Positions 1-5,357 of a stretch of 8,481 bases of DNA are shown one piece after another. Positions within the stretch are counted from its first letter, which is position 1. Each line of letters begins with the position of its first letter. A program made the translations under genes and the position numbers. This DNA is from Trebonia sp036501515 (lineage in GTDB: Bacteria > Actinomycetota > Actinomycetes > Streptosporangiales > Streptosporangiaceae): positions 1 to 8,481 of the forward strand of contig DASYAD010000274.1 of the NCBI GenBank assembly GCA_036501515.1, written 5' to 3'. Under the pieces are notes generated by a model. The model was not told the DNA's origin and ran no database searches. It saw only the letters and a program-made list of their open reading frames with translations.

Positions 1-1
1 C

Positions 2-289
2 CATGAGCACGTGCAGGAGCAAGGCGGCAAGGTCGCCTCGCTGGTTCGCCGTATGCAGCACCCGGTGATCGCCGGGTCCATGATCGAGACCGTGAAAGGC
101 GACTTGCGGCCGGGAACCTCCGCCGTCGTGCTGCTGAGCTCAGACGGCGAGATCGACTCCATCGTCCGGGCGTTCGACGGCCAGCCCATGGAGCTGATCA
201 GGAGTGACCTGGCCGTCCCCGACCAGGACCGGCTCCGGCAGGCCCTGGACCAGGCGATACAGCGCAATCAAGGCCAGCCGCCGCAGTAG
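2..289 (+). CDS. C-terminal part of a DUF1269-like protein (5' end outside window)
   Basis: The reading frame is open from base 2 to the TAG at 287-289 and continues to the left of the window, so the GTG at 11 is probably internal and the visible 95 residues are only the C-terminal part. The stretch with 'LRPGTSAVVLL', an acidic/hydrophobic turn, then 'DQDRLRQAL' follows the pattern seen at the C-terminus of DUF1269 proteins (PGTSAL-VLV, then a helix with E/D-x2-LR-AL). Members of that family are small actinobacterial membrane proteins of unknown function with a Gly-rich membrane hairpin nearer the N-terminus. That hairpin is not visible here and would have to lie upstream. The protein ends in a polar Gln-rich tail. 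It converges with the universal stress protein gene. That it is coding is fairly sure; the family name rests on a short motif match by eye. Confidence 0.6.
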   Translation, partial: HEHVQEQGGKVASLVRRMQHPVIAGSMIETVKGDLRPGTSAVVLLSSDGEIDSIVRAFDGQPMELIRSDLAVPDQDRLRQALDQAIQRNQGQPPQ

Positions 290-302
290 CCGCCGGTGTC
301 CG

Positions 303-339
303 CGGGCGAGGAGCCGCTAGACCGCCGGCTTCTCGCCCG
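303..339 (+). terminator. Stem-loop terminator between convergent genes
   Basis: Bases 303-316 (CGGGCGAGGAGCCG) pair with 326-339 (CGGCTTCTCGCCCG) around a 9-nt loop. All 14 positions pair in the plus-strand RNA if one G-U (311/331) is allowed. It starts 14 nt after the stop at 289. There is no U-tract, which is common for actinomycete terminators. In the minus-strand RNA the same position becomes an A-C mismatch, so the hairpin is better suited to the plus-strand gene. Its left arm and loop contain the stop codon of the opposing universal stress protein gene, and its right arm lies inside that gene's last codons. Confidence 0.6.
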
Positions 340-760
340 GCAGCTTGATGAGCGTGACCGGGCAGCGGGCGGCGGTGGCGCAGCGCAGGCTGACCGCGCC
401 GAGGACCGCGCCCATGAACGCGGACCGGCCCCGGGTGCCGACCACCAGCTGGTCCGCGTCTGCTGAGGCGGCGACCAGCGCCTCGGCCGGGTCCCCTTCG
501 GCCACCAGCGGCGTCAGCGGGACCCGGGGCGTGGGCTCGACGGCGCTGACCCGCTCGATGAGGAAGTTCTTGGCCGACTGCTCGAGTTCCGCCCGGTCGA
601 ACGCGCCAGGGATCCCGACGAACGGCAGCTGCCACGAGAACACGACGGTGACCCGGCCGTCGTCGTGTGCTGCCGCCTCAGCCAGTGCCCAGCGCAGCGC
701 GGCGTCGGCGTGCGCTGACCCGTCTATTCCGACCACCACGGTGTAGGTCATCCGATTCAC
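317..760 (-). CDS. Universal stress protein (UspA family)
   Basis: A single-domain UspA protein of 147 residues, the usual size for the family. The N-terminal strand with 'GIDGS' (residues 11-15) supplies the Asp that contacts adenine in ATP-binding members. Near the C-terminus is the nucleotide loop G108-x2-G111-x9-G121, followed by the last strand 'CPVTLIKL'. Such proteins form cytoplasmic dimers and many bind ATP; actinomycetes use them in dormancy, hypoxia and starvation responses. The residue after G121, normally Ser or Thr, is Ala122, with Ser124 two further on, so phosphate contact may be altered. The start used is GTG at 760; ATG at 751 (residue 4) is an alternative. A perfect Shine-Dalgarno (AGGAGGTG, 800-793) lies unusually far upstream, with a hairpin between it and the start. 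The gene lies 82 nt downstream of the phosphate transporter on the same strand and may be co-transcribed with it. Confidence 0.9.
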   Translation of the reverse strand: MNRMTYTVVVGIDGSAHADAALRWALAEAAAHDDGRVTVVFSWQLPFVGIPGAFDRAELEQSAKNFLIERVSAVEPTPRVPLTPLVAEGDPAEALVAASADADQLVVGTRGRSAFMGAVLGAVSLRCATAARCPVTLIKLPGEKPAV

Positions 761-800
761 GGCGCGCCGGCCGCGTGGCCGCTGCGCCGCTTCACCTCCT
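761..800 (-). promoter_or_regulatory. Distant Shine-Dalgarno with intervening hairpin (usp leader)
   Basis: On the minus strand AGGAGGTG (800-793) is a full anti-16S match, but it lies 32 nt before the GTG at 760. No ATG, GTG or TTG lies in the spacer in any frame. The spacer can fold: 788-784 pairs with 765-761, and inside it 781-777 pairs with 772-768 around a 4-nt loop, with two mismatched positions between the stems. If folded, the hairpin ends directly at the start codon and leaves about 4 nt between it and the Shine-Dalgarno. The sequences are plain to see; the bridging role is inference, and GC-rich DNA forms such stems easily. Confidence 0.4.
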
Positions 801-842
801 CAGGCTGTCAGTGCGGCTGTCGCCGCGGCGGTTGCGAAGTGG

Positions 843-2273
843 TCAGCTAGCCAAACCCGGTTGCGCGCTGACCTTGGCCGGGGCCGTTGCGTAGGCGATC
901 TCCTCCAGCTCTTCCAGCGTCTTGCCGCTGGGCTCGGGAAGCGTGGCGATCGTGAGCAGCATGCCGAGCGCGGCGGCCACTCCTGCGATGACCATCGCGC
1001 GGTTGAGGCCGAGCGTGACGGCGAGGAAATCAGGGAACAAGAAGGCGCCAGCGAACGCGCCCAGCTTGCCGGCGCCGGCCGCGATTCCGTGGCCGGTGGT
1101 GCGCACGTCGACTGGGAAGAGCTCGGCCGGATAAATGAACGTCGTGGTATTAGGTCCGAATTCGGTAAAGAAGTAACTGACGCCGTAAAGCAGCAGGAAC
1201 GGCAGCGCGTGCTGTGCGATGACCGGGACGAAGCCGATGATCAGGAACATCAGCGCCATGACGGCGAACCCGAGAATCTGGATACTCCGCCGCCCGGTTT
1301 TATCAAGCAGCAAGATCGCCAGGATGTAGCCCGGTATCGCGAAGACGACGAAGATGCCCAGCTGGATCAGCGTGTTATCGAGCAGCGTGGCGTTCGGGCT
1401 CAGCAGCTTGAGTATCTCTGGTTGGGAGATGGTGTTGCCGTAGTAACAGAAGTCGAGCAGCGCCCAGCCTCCGGCGGTGCCGATCAGCCAGATCAGCAGC
1501 CGCCGGTTGGTGAACAGCTTGATGTAGCCGCTGGCCACGCTCTGGGAGTGCCGCGCCTTGGACTCGACGGCGGTGCTCGCGGCGGGCTTTCCGCCGGTGG
1601 CGGCGGCGATGGCGGCTTCTGCCTCGTCGGCCGCCCCGCCGGCCATGGCGAACCGCGGCGTCTCGTGGATCTGCCGGCGGAGGTAGAACACCGCCAGGCC
1701 GGGTATCGCGCCCAGGCCGAGCAGCAGGCGCCAGGTGAGGTCGTTGGAAACGCCTGAGGCCAGGAAGATGGAGGCGATCAGCGGGCCGACGATCAGGCCG
1801 AGGCCCTGCATCGCGAAGACCAGCCCGACCATCCGGCCGCGTGACTGCTTGCCTGAGTACTCGCTCATGATCGTCGCCGACACCGGGTAGTCGCCGCCGA
1901 TGCCGATGCCGAGGATGATCCGGCAGATCAGCAGGAACGTGTAGTTCGGCGCGAACGCCGACGCGACCGCGCCGGCCGCGAGGATCAGCACCTCGAACCC
2001 GTAGATCCGTTTGCGTCCGAGCATGTCGGCCACCCGGCCGAACACCAGGGCGCCGACGGCGGACGCCAGCAGGGTCGCGGAGTTCAGCCACGACGTCTGA
2101 GTAGTTGAAAGCGACCACTGCGTCTTTATCAGCGCCACCACGATGCCGATCACGAACAGGTCGTAGGCATCGGTGAAAAAGCCCATTCCCGAGACGAACA
2201 CGATCTTCAGCTGGAACCGGGATATTCCCGAATCGTCGAGCGCCGCGAAGTTGTCGGCCGTGGTCTCGGTCAT
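843..2273 (-). CDS. MFS phosphate:H+ symporter (PHS family, Pho84/PiPT-like)
   Basis: A 476-residue, 12-helix major facilitator with a long charged/Ala-rich cytoplasmic loop at about 200-252 between the two six-helix halves. PHS-family marks are 'GFFTDAYDLF' (31-40) in helix 1, MFS motif A 'GRVADMLGRKR' (79-89), the signature 'GIGIGGDYPVSATIMSEY' (122-139), and 'EFGPNTTTF...PAELFP' (371-387). Aligning by spacing to the fungal phosphate transporter PiPT, the ligands reported there (Y150, Q177, W320, D324, Y328, N431, K459) fall on Y129, Q156, W270, D274, Y278, N375 and K403, all identical. Asp35, Asp38 and Asp128 are candidate proton carriers. The role is inferred to be proton-driven uptake of inorganic phosphate through the plasma membrane. 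The ATG at 2273 has no Shine-Dalgarno, and a -10 element ends 6 nt upstream, so a leaderless mRNA is likely. A PHO box lies upstream. Codon use is somewhat less GC-rich than in the neighbours. Another oxyanion or organic acid remains possible as substrate. Confidence 0.88.
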   Translation of the reverse strand: MTETTADNFAALDDSGISRFQLKIVFVSGMGFFTDAYDLFVIGIVVALIKTQWSLSTTQTSWLNSATLLASAVGALVFGRVADMLGRKRIYGFEVLILAAGAVASAFAPNYTFLLICRIILGIGIGGDYPVSATIMSEYSGKQSRGRMVGLVFAMQGLGLIVGPLIASIFLASGVSNDLTWRLLLGLGAIPGLAVFYLRRQIHETPRFAMAGGAADEAEAAIAAATGGKPAASTAVESKARHSQSVASGYIKLFTNRRLLIWLIGTAGGWALLDFCYYGNTISQPEILKLLSPNATLLDNTLIQLGIFVVFAIPGYILAILLLDKTGRRSIQILGFAVMALMFLIIGFVPVIAQHALPFLLLYGVSYFFTEFGPNTTTFIYPAELFPVDVRTTGHGIAAGAGKLGAFAGAFLFPDFLAVTLGLNRAMVIAGVAAALGMLLTIATLPEPSGKTLEELEEIAYATAPAKVSAQPGLAS

Positions 2274-2279
2274 GCGGCG

Positions 2280-2307
2280 AACTTACGTCGAAGCCGCCCG
2301 TGCTCAA
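2280..2307 (-). promoter_or_regulatory. Promoter of the phosphate symporter gene (leaderless)
   Basis: On the minus strand, TTGAGC (2307-2302, four of six matches to the -35 consensus) is followed after 16 nt by TAAGTT (2285-2280, TAnnnT type -10). The last base of the -10 lies at -7 relative to the A of the ATG at 2273, so transcription would begin at or next to the start codon. This fits the absence of a Shine-Dalgarno and is a common arrangement in actinomycetes. It is a prediction from sequence only. Confidence 0.45.
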
Positions 2308-2324
2308 GAAAACAAAAAATGGCG

Positions 2325-2346
2325 TATAGGTGAACATCTAATGAAC
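2325..2346 (-). promoter_or_regulatory. PHO box: two tandem 11-nt PhoP-type direct repeat units
   Basis: Reading the minus strand, GTTCATTAGAT (2346-2336) is followed directly by GTTCACCTATA (2335-2325). The PhoP operator described in Streptomyces consists of 11-nt direct repeat units beginning GTTCACC (G-T/G-TCA-Y-Y-Y), and both units fit, in exact 11-nt phase. A degenerate third unit (TGTCA core, from 2356) precedes them, out of phase by one base. The box is centred about 62 nt upstream of the predicted transporter start site and about 50 nt upstream of the divergent start site, directly next to the divergent -35. Position beside a phosphate transporter gene strongly supports control by the phosphate-starvation regulator PhoP; binding has not been shown. 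Confidence 0.65.
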
Positions 2347-2350
2347 TCGA

Positions 2351-2379
2351 TTGACAAAATCCGGCAATTTGCGTATAAG
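2351..2379 (+). promoter_or_regulatory. Near-consensus sigma-70 promoter, rightward
   Basis: TTGACA (2351-2356) is a perfect -35. After exactly 17 nt comes TATAAG (2374-2379), five of six to the -10 consensus. The predicted start site is near 2386. So close a match is rare in high-GC actinomycete DNA and suggests the housekeeping sigma factor. The spacer contains the odd palindrome GCAATTTGC (2364-2372), a possible operator. The PHO box abuts the upstream side. The only plus-strand gene downstream is the small DUF3040-like gene at 2532. Confidence 0.6.
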
Positions 2380-2385
2380 TCGCCA

Positions 2386-2531
2386 CGATTTTTGGCCATC
2401 TGGCGGGGAATCTGTGACTATTGGTAATCGTTGTCTGACACTGAGTATCGACCTGCCGCGACTGCGTGACTGACGGGGCGTAGGGTGACTCACGAGGCCG
2501 CGCACGCCAGCGCGGTCACCGGAGATGTCCG
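2386..2531 (+). promoter_or_regulatory. Long 5' leader of the DUF3040-like gene, with hairpin next to the RBS
   Basis: About 145 nt separate the predicted start site from the ATG at 2532. The end of the leader can fold: GGTGA (2484-2488) pairs with TCACC (2516-2520), and CCGCGC (2498-2503) with GCGCGG (2510-2515) around a 6-nt loop, leaving nine bases (2489-2497) bulged on one side. The fold ends exactly where the Shine-Dalgarno GGAG (2521-2524) begins, 7 nt before the start codon. GTGACT occurs three times (2414, 2466, 2485), the last within the odd palindrome GTGACTCAC (2485-2493). No riboswitch class is recognisable. Confidence 0.3.
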
Positions 2532-2816
2532 ATGACGCTTTCTTACCGGCAGGAACGGCTGCTCCGGCGCGCGGACCGCGCGCTTCGCAGGTCCGACCCG
2601 GACCTGGCGGTTATGCTGTCGATTTTCGCCCAGATCGCCGCAGGTGAACGGCTGCCCACCTGGGAGCAGCGGCGGCGTGCGCCCACCTGGGGCTGGGCCT
2701 GGAACATCCTGCTCTGGCCGCTGGCCGCGGCCGCGTTTCTTGTCGTGTTCGCCGCCGGCGGCGGACCGAAGGCCGCGACGGCGGCGTTCAGGACGAGCTC
2801 AGAGCTCCGCGGCTAG
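2532..2816 (+). CDS. Small DUF3040-like membrane protein
   Basis: A 94-residue protein. Residues 1-45 form a charged helical segment starting 'LSYRQERLLRRADRALRRSDPDLAVML', the pattern of DUF3040 proteins (a short cytosolic helix, 'L...E...L..ie.aLr..DP.la..l', before membrane helices). Residues about 55-76 are one Trp/Ala/Leu-rich membrane span. The C-terminus 'GGGPKAATAAFRTSSELRG' is short and polar. Many DUF3040 members have two spans; this one has only one. The function of the family is unknown. The start is supported by GGAG seven nt upstream. It is transcribed divergently from the phosphate symporter, from a strong predicted promoter beside the PHO box, so it may respond to phosphate supply. 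Its last 18 bp overlap the end of the convergent oxidoreductase gene. Confidence 0.7.
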   Translation: MTLSYRQERLLRRADRALRRSDPDLAVMLSIFAQIAAGERLPTWEQRRRAPTWGWAWNILLWPLAAAAFLVVFAAGGGPKAATAAFRTSSELRG

Positions 2817-3758
2817 CGCCGCGCCGATGACCGGGTACGCGAACGTGAAGCCGGCTTCCTGCAAGCGCTTCGGCCGCACCCGGGCGCTGGTCAGCAGCTC
2901 GGACGACATTTCGCCGAGTCCCAGCTTGAGCAGCGGCGCCGGGACGCGCAGCCAGCCGAAGTCGGGACGGCGGAACGCGGCGTGCAGGGCGGCGGTCAGC
3001 TCGTCGTCGGTCACCGGGTTCGGCGCGGTCAGGTTGTAGGGGCCCTCGCGCTGCTCCGCACCCGGGCCGTCGAGCAGGAAGCGGATGGCGCCGATCTCGT
3101 CGGTGAGCGAGATCCAGCTCATCACCTGGTGACCGTTGCCGAACCGGGGCAGCAAGCCGAACCGGGCGGGCGGCGCCATCCGGCCGAGGACGCCGCCGCC
3201 GTTCCCGAGGACGAGCCCGCTGCGCAGGTGGGCGACGCGGATGCCGGCCGCGCGGGCCGGGTCGGCCGCCGCTTCCCAGTCGTGCACCACGCGGGACAGG
3301 AATGCCTTGCCCGCCGGGGTGTCCTCGGTGACCTCCCGGCCGCCGGTATCGCCGTACCAGCCGATCGCGGAAGCGGCGATGAAGGCGGCTGGCTGCGGCG
3401 TCGCCGCGGCCAGGGCAGCCGCCAGCGCTCCGGTCGCGAGCACCCGGCTGGCCCTGATCTCCGCTTTGTAGCTGGCCGTCCAGCGATGGTCGGCGACCCC
3501 GGCGCCTGCCAGGTGCACCACGGCGTCCACACCGTCAAGGGACGGATCGCCGGCGTCGGCCGCCCGCGGGTCCCAGCGCACCTCGCTGTCGGCCTGGCCG
3601 CCGGAGGCGCGGCTGGCCGCGCCGTCACCGCCCGGCTGGTCCCCGCCCCCGCGCGGCGGCCGCCTGACCAGGCGGACGACCTGATGGCCGTCCGCCCGCA
3701 GGCTCGCCGTCAGCGCGGTGCCGATCAGCCCGGACGAGCCGGTGACCGCGACCTTCAT
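2799..3758 (-). CDS. TIGR01777/SDR39U1-family NAD(P)-dependent epimerase-like oxidoreductase
   Basis: A 319-residue extended short-chain dehydrogenase. The N-terminal Rossmann motif TGSSGLIG (6-13) binds NAD(P). Family landmarks follow: 'VVHLAGAGV' with 'RWT...K..IRASRV' (80-106), 'SAIGWYGDTG' (130-139), 'RSGLVLGNGGG' (179-189), 'SWISLTDEIGAI' (214-225), and the DUF1731-type C-terminus 'VPAPLLKLGLGEMSSELL' (272-289). These mark the YfcH/SDR39U1 group, whose substrate is unknown. A Gly/Asp/Ser-rich insertion at about 36-58 is likely a disordered loop. The ATG at 3758 is supported by GAGG eight nt upstream. It lies 24 nt downstream of the E2 gene on the same strand, so the two are surely co-transcribed. 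The M. tuberculosis homologue Rv2216 also follows dlaT, which suggests a link to lipoate or 2-oxoacid dehydrogenase metabolism. The family is sure; the reaction is unknown. Confidence 0.9.
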   Translation of the reverse strand: MKVAVTGSSGLIGTALTASLRADGHQVVRLVRRPPRGGGDQPGGDGAASRASGGQADSEVRWDPRAADAGDPSLDGVDAVVHLAGAGVADHRWTASYKAEIRASRVLATGALAAALAAATPQPAAFIAASAIGWYGDTGGREVTEDTPAGKAFLSRVVHDWEAAADPARAAGIRVAHLRSGLVLGNGGGVLGRMAPPARFGLLPRFGNGHQVMSWISLTDEIGAIRFLLDGPGAEQREGPYNLTAPNPVTDDELTAALHAAFRRPDFGWLRVPAPLLKLGLGEMSSELLTSARVRPKRLQEAGFTFAYPVIGAALAAEL

Positions 3759-3782
3759 GCGCGTGACCTCGCCACCGGCCGC

Positions 3783-5342
3783 TTACAGACCGAGGTCGGC
3801 CTCGAACGCACCCTCTTCGAGACGGTTCTTCACCGTGACGAGGAAGCGGGCGGCGTCGGCGCCGTCGACGATCCGGTGGTCGTAGGTCAGCGACAGGTAG
3901 ACCATCGAGCGGACGGCGATGACCTCGCCAAGCGCGGGGTCGTCGACGACGACGGCGCGCTTGACGACGCTGCCGACGCCGAGGATGCCCACCTGCGGGA
4001 GGTTGAGGATCGGGGTGTCGAACAGCGCGCCCCGGCTGCCGGTGTTGGTCAGCGTAAAGGTGCCGCCGCTGAGCTCGTCGGGTCCGACCTGGCCGTCCCT
4101 GGTACGGGCGGCGAGATCGGCGATCTTGCGGGCGAGCCCGCCGATGTTCAGGTCGCCGGCGCTGTGGATGACCGGCACCATCAGGCCGCGGTCGGTGTCC
4201 ACGGCGATGCCGAGGTGCTCGGCGGCGTGGTAGGTGATCTCCTTGGACTCTTCGTTGATGACCGCGTTGAGCGCCGGGTGGATCTTGAGCGCCTCGACGG
4301 CGGCCTGGGCGAAGAACGGCAGGAACGTCAGCTTGACGCCTTCGCGTGACTCGAACCCGGCCTTGGCCCGGTTGCGGAGCCGGGCGATGTTGGTGACGTC
4401 GGCCTCGACCACGGTGGTGAGCTGCGCCGCGGTCTGCAGCGATTCGACCATCCGCTTGGCGATGACCTGGCGCGGACGGGACATCCGCTGGGTCGTGCCG
4501 CGCAGCGCGGACGGGACGACGTCAGGGCGGGGCGCCTGGGCCGGCGTGGCCGACGGCGCCGCGGCCTGGGCGGCGGGCGCGGCCGGGGCGGCGGCGGCCT
4601 CGGCCGCGCGCTGGGCGCGGGCCGCGTCGAGGACGTCCTGCTTGCGGATCCGGCCGCCGACCCCGGTGCCCTCGATGGACTCGAGCGGCACCGAGTGCTC
4701 GGCTGCGAGCTTGCGCACCAGCGGCGTCACGTAGGGCGACTCGCCCGACGGCAGCGGCGTAGGCTCTGGGTACGTCTCGGCGGGCTCGTCCGCGGCCGCC
4801 GGGGCGGGCGACTGGGCGGCGGGTGCGGGTGCCGGCGGCGTCGGCGAAACAGAGGCGGACGGCGCGGGCGCGGCGGGCGGCGCGTAGGCGGGAGCGGACG
4901 GCGCGGGCGCCGGTGCGGCGGGCGTGTTCCACGACCACGAGTTGGACGGCGCGGCCCCGCCGCCGTTGGCCGGGGCGGCCTGCGCGGCCGGCGCGGGCGG
5001 TGAGTAGGAGGGCGCGGGAGGCGCGGGAGGCGCGGGGGGCTCTGCGGGCGCTGCCGCCTCGGGAGCGGGAGGCGCGGGAGCGTCGGCGGGGGCGTCGGCC
5101 GTGTCCGAGTCCTCGATCACGGCGAGCTGGGCGCCGACGGCGACCGTCTCGTCCTCGTCGACGGCGATGCCGCGCAGGACACCGCTGGCCGGCGACGGGA
5201 TCTCGGTGTCTACCTTGTCCGTCGAGACCTCAAGGAGCGGCTCGTCCGCGGTGACGCGCTCGCCCTCCTTCTTCAGCCAGCGTGTGACGGTGCCCTCAGT
5301 GACACTCTCGCCCAGCTGGGGCATTACTACGGAGACCGACAT
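3783..5342 (-). CDS. sucB: E2 dihydrolipoamide acyltransferase of a 2-oxoacid dehydrogenase complex
   Basis: 519 residues. The N-terminal lipoyl domain (1-77) carries the lipoylated Lys43 in 'STDKVDTEI'. A very long Ala/Pro linker follows (about 80-200), then the E3/E1-binding domain (203-240, 'YVTPLVRKLA...GTGVGGRIRKQDVLDA'), a second Ala linker (241-282) and the acyltransferase core (283-519) with the catalytic 'DHRIVDG' motif (His489, Asp493). The core moves succinyl or acetyl groups from lipoamide to CoA. The sequence resembles the actinobacterial SucB/DlaT type, which in mycobacteria serves pyruvate dehydrogenase, so the natural substrate cannot be told from this gene alone. Most actinobacterial relatives have two or three lipoyl domains; this one has a single one. 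The ATG at 5342 has GGAG 11 nt upstream, and that GGAG begins right after the lpdA stop. The E1 gene is not in the window. Confidence 0.93.
   Translation of the reverse strand: MSVSVVMPQLGESVTEGTVTRWLKKEGERVTADEPLLEVSTDKVDTEIPSPASGVLRGIAVDEDETVAVGAQLAVIEDSDTADAPADAPAPPAPEAAAPAEPPAPPAPPAPSYSPPAPAAQAAPANGGGAAPSNSWSWNTPAAPAPAPSAPAYAPPAAPAPSASVSPTPPAPAPAAQSPAPAAADEPAETYPEPTPLPSGESPYVTPLVRKLAAEHSVPLESIEGTGVGGRIRKQDVLDAARAQRAAEAAAAPAAPAAQAAAPSATPAQAPRPDVVPSALRGTTQRMSRPRQVIAKRMVESLQTAAQLTTVVEADVTNIARLRNRAKAGFESREGVKLTFLPFFAQAAVEALKIHPALNAVINEESKEITYHAAEHLGIAVDTDRGLMVPVIHSAGDLNIGGLARKIADLAARTRDGQVGPDELSGGTFTLTNTGSRGALFDTPILNLPQVGILGVGSVVKRAVVVDDPALGEVIAVRSMVYLSLTYDHRIVDGADAARFLVTVKNRLEEGAFEADLGL
5011..5037. 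repeat. 9-bp tandem repeat in the E2 linker
   Basis: Three head-to-tail copies of GGCGCGGGA (5011-5019, 5020-5028, 5029-5037, the last ending in G). On the coding strand each unit codes one three-residue Ala/Pro step, giving the 'PAPPAPPAP' tract of the first E2 linker. Similar but imperfect copies continue up to about 5080. This is a likely site of slippage that changes linker length in steps of three residues. Confidence 0.7.
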
Positions 5343-5357
5343 GTCCGGTGTGACTCC

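Noticed and set aside
813..826. Hairpin GCGGC-TGTC-GCCGC after the symporter stop, as a terminator.
   Set aside because: The stem is only 5 bp with no U-tract, and it lies just before the usp Shine-Dalgarno. It is too weak to claim, so co-transcription of the two genes stays open.
821..830. Perfect palindrome CGCCGCGGCG.
   Set aside because: It is made only of G and C in very GC-rich DNA, where such palindromes are common by chance. No promoter element is near it.
2323..2377. CGTATA at 2323-2328 and 2372-2377, read as TATACG -10 boxes on the minus strand.
   Set aside because: No acceptable -35 lies 16-18 nt upstream of either. One is part of the PHO box and the other overlaps the rightward -10.
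2341..2427. A 28-codon plus-strand ORF (ATG to TAA) with AGGTGA 7 nt upstream, coding a cationic, aromatic peptide.
   Set aside because: The apparent Shine-Dalgarno is the complement of the PHO box, the ORF contains the whole TTGACA/TATAAG promoter, and its third-position GC is only about 60 percent, like the surrounding intergenic DNA and unlike the genes.
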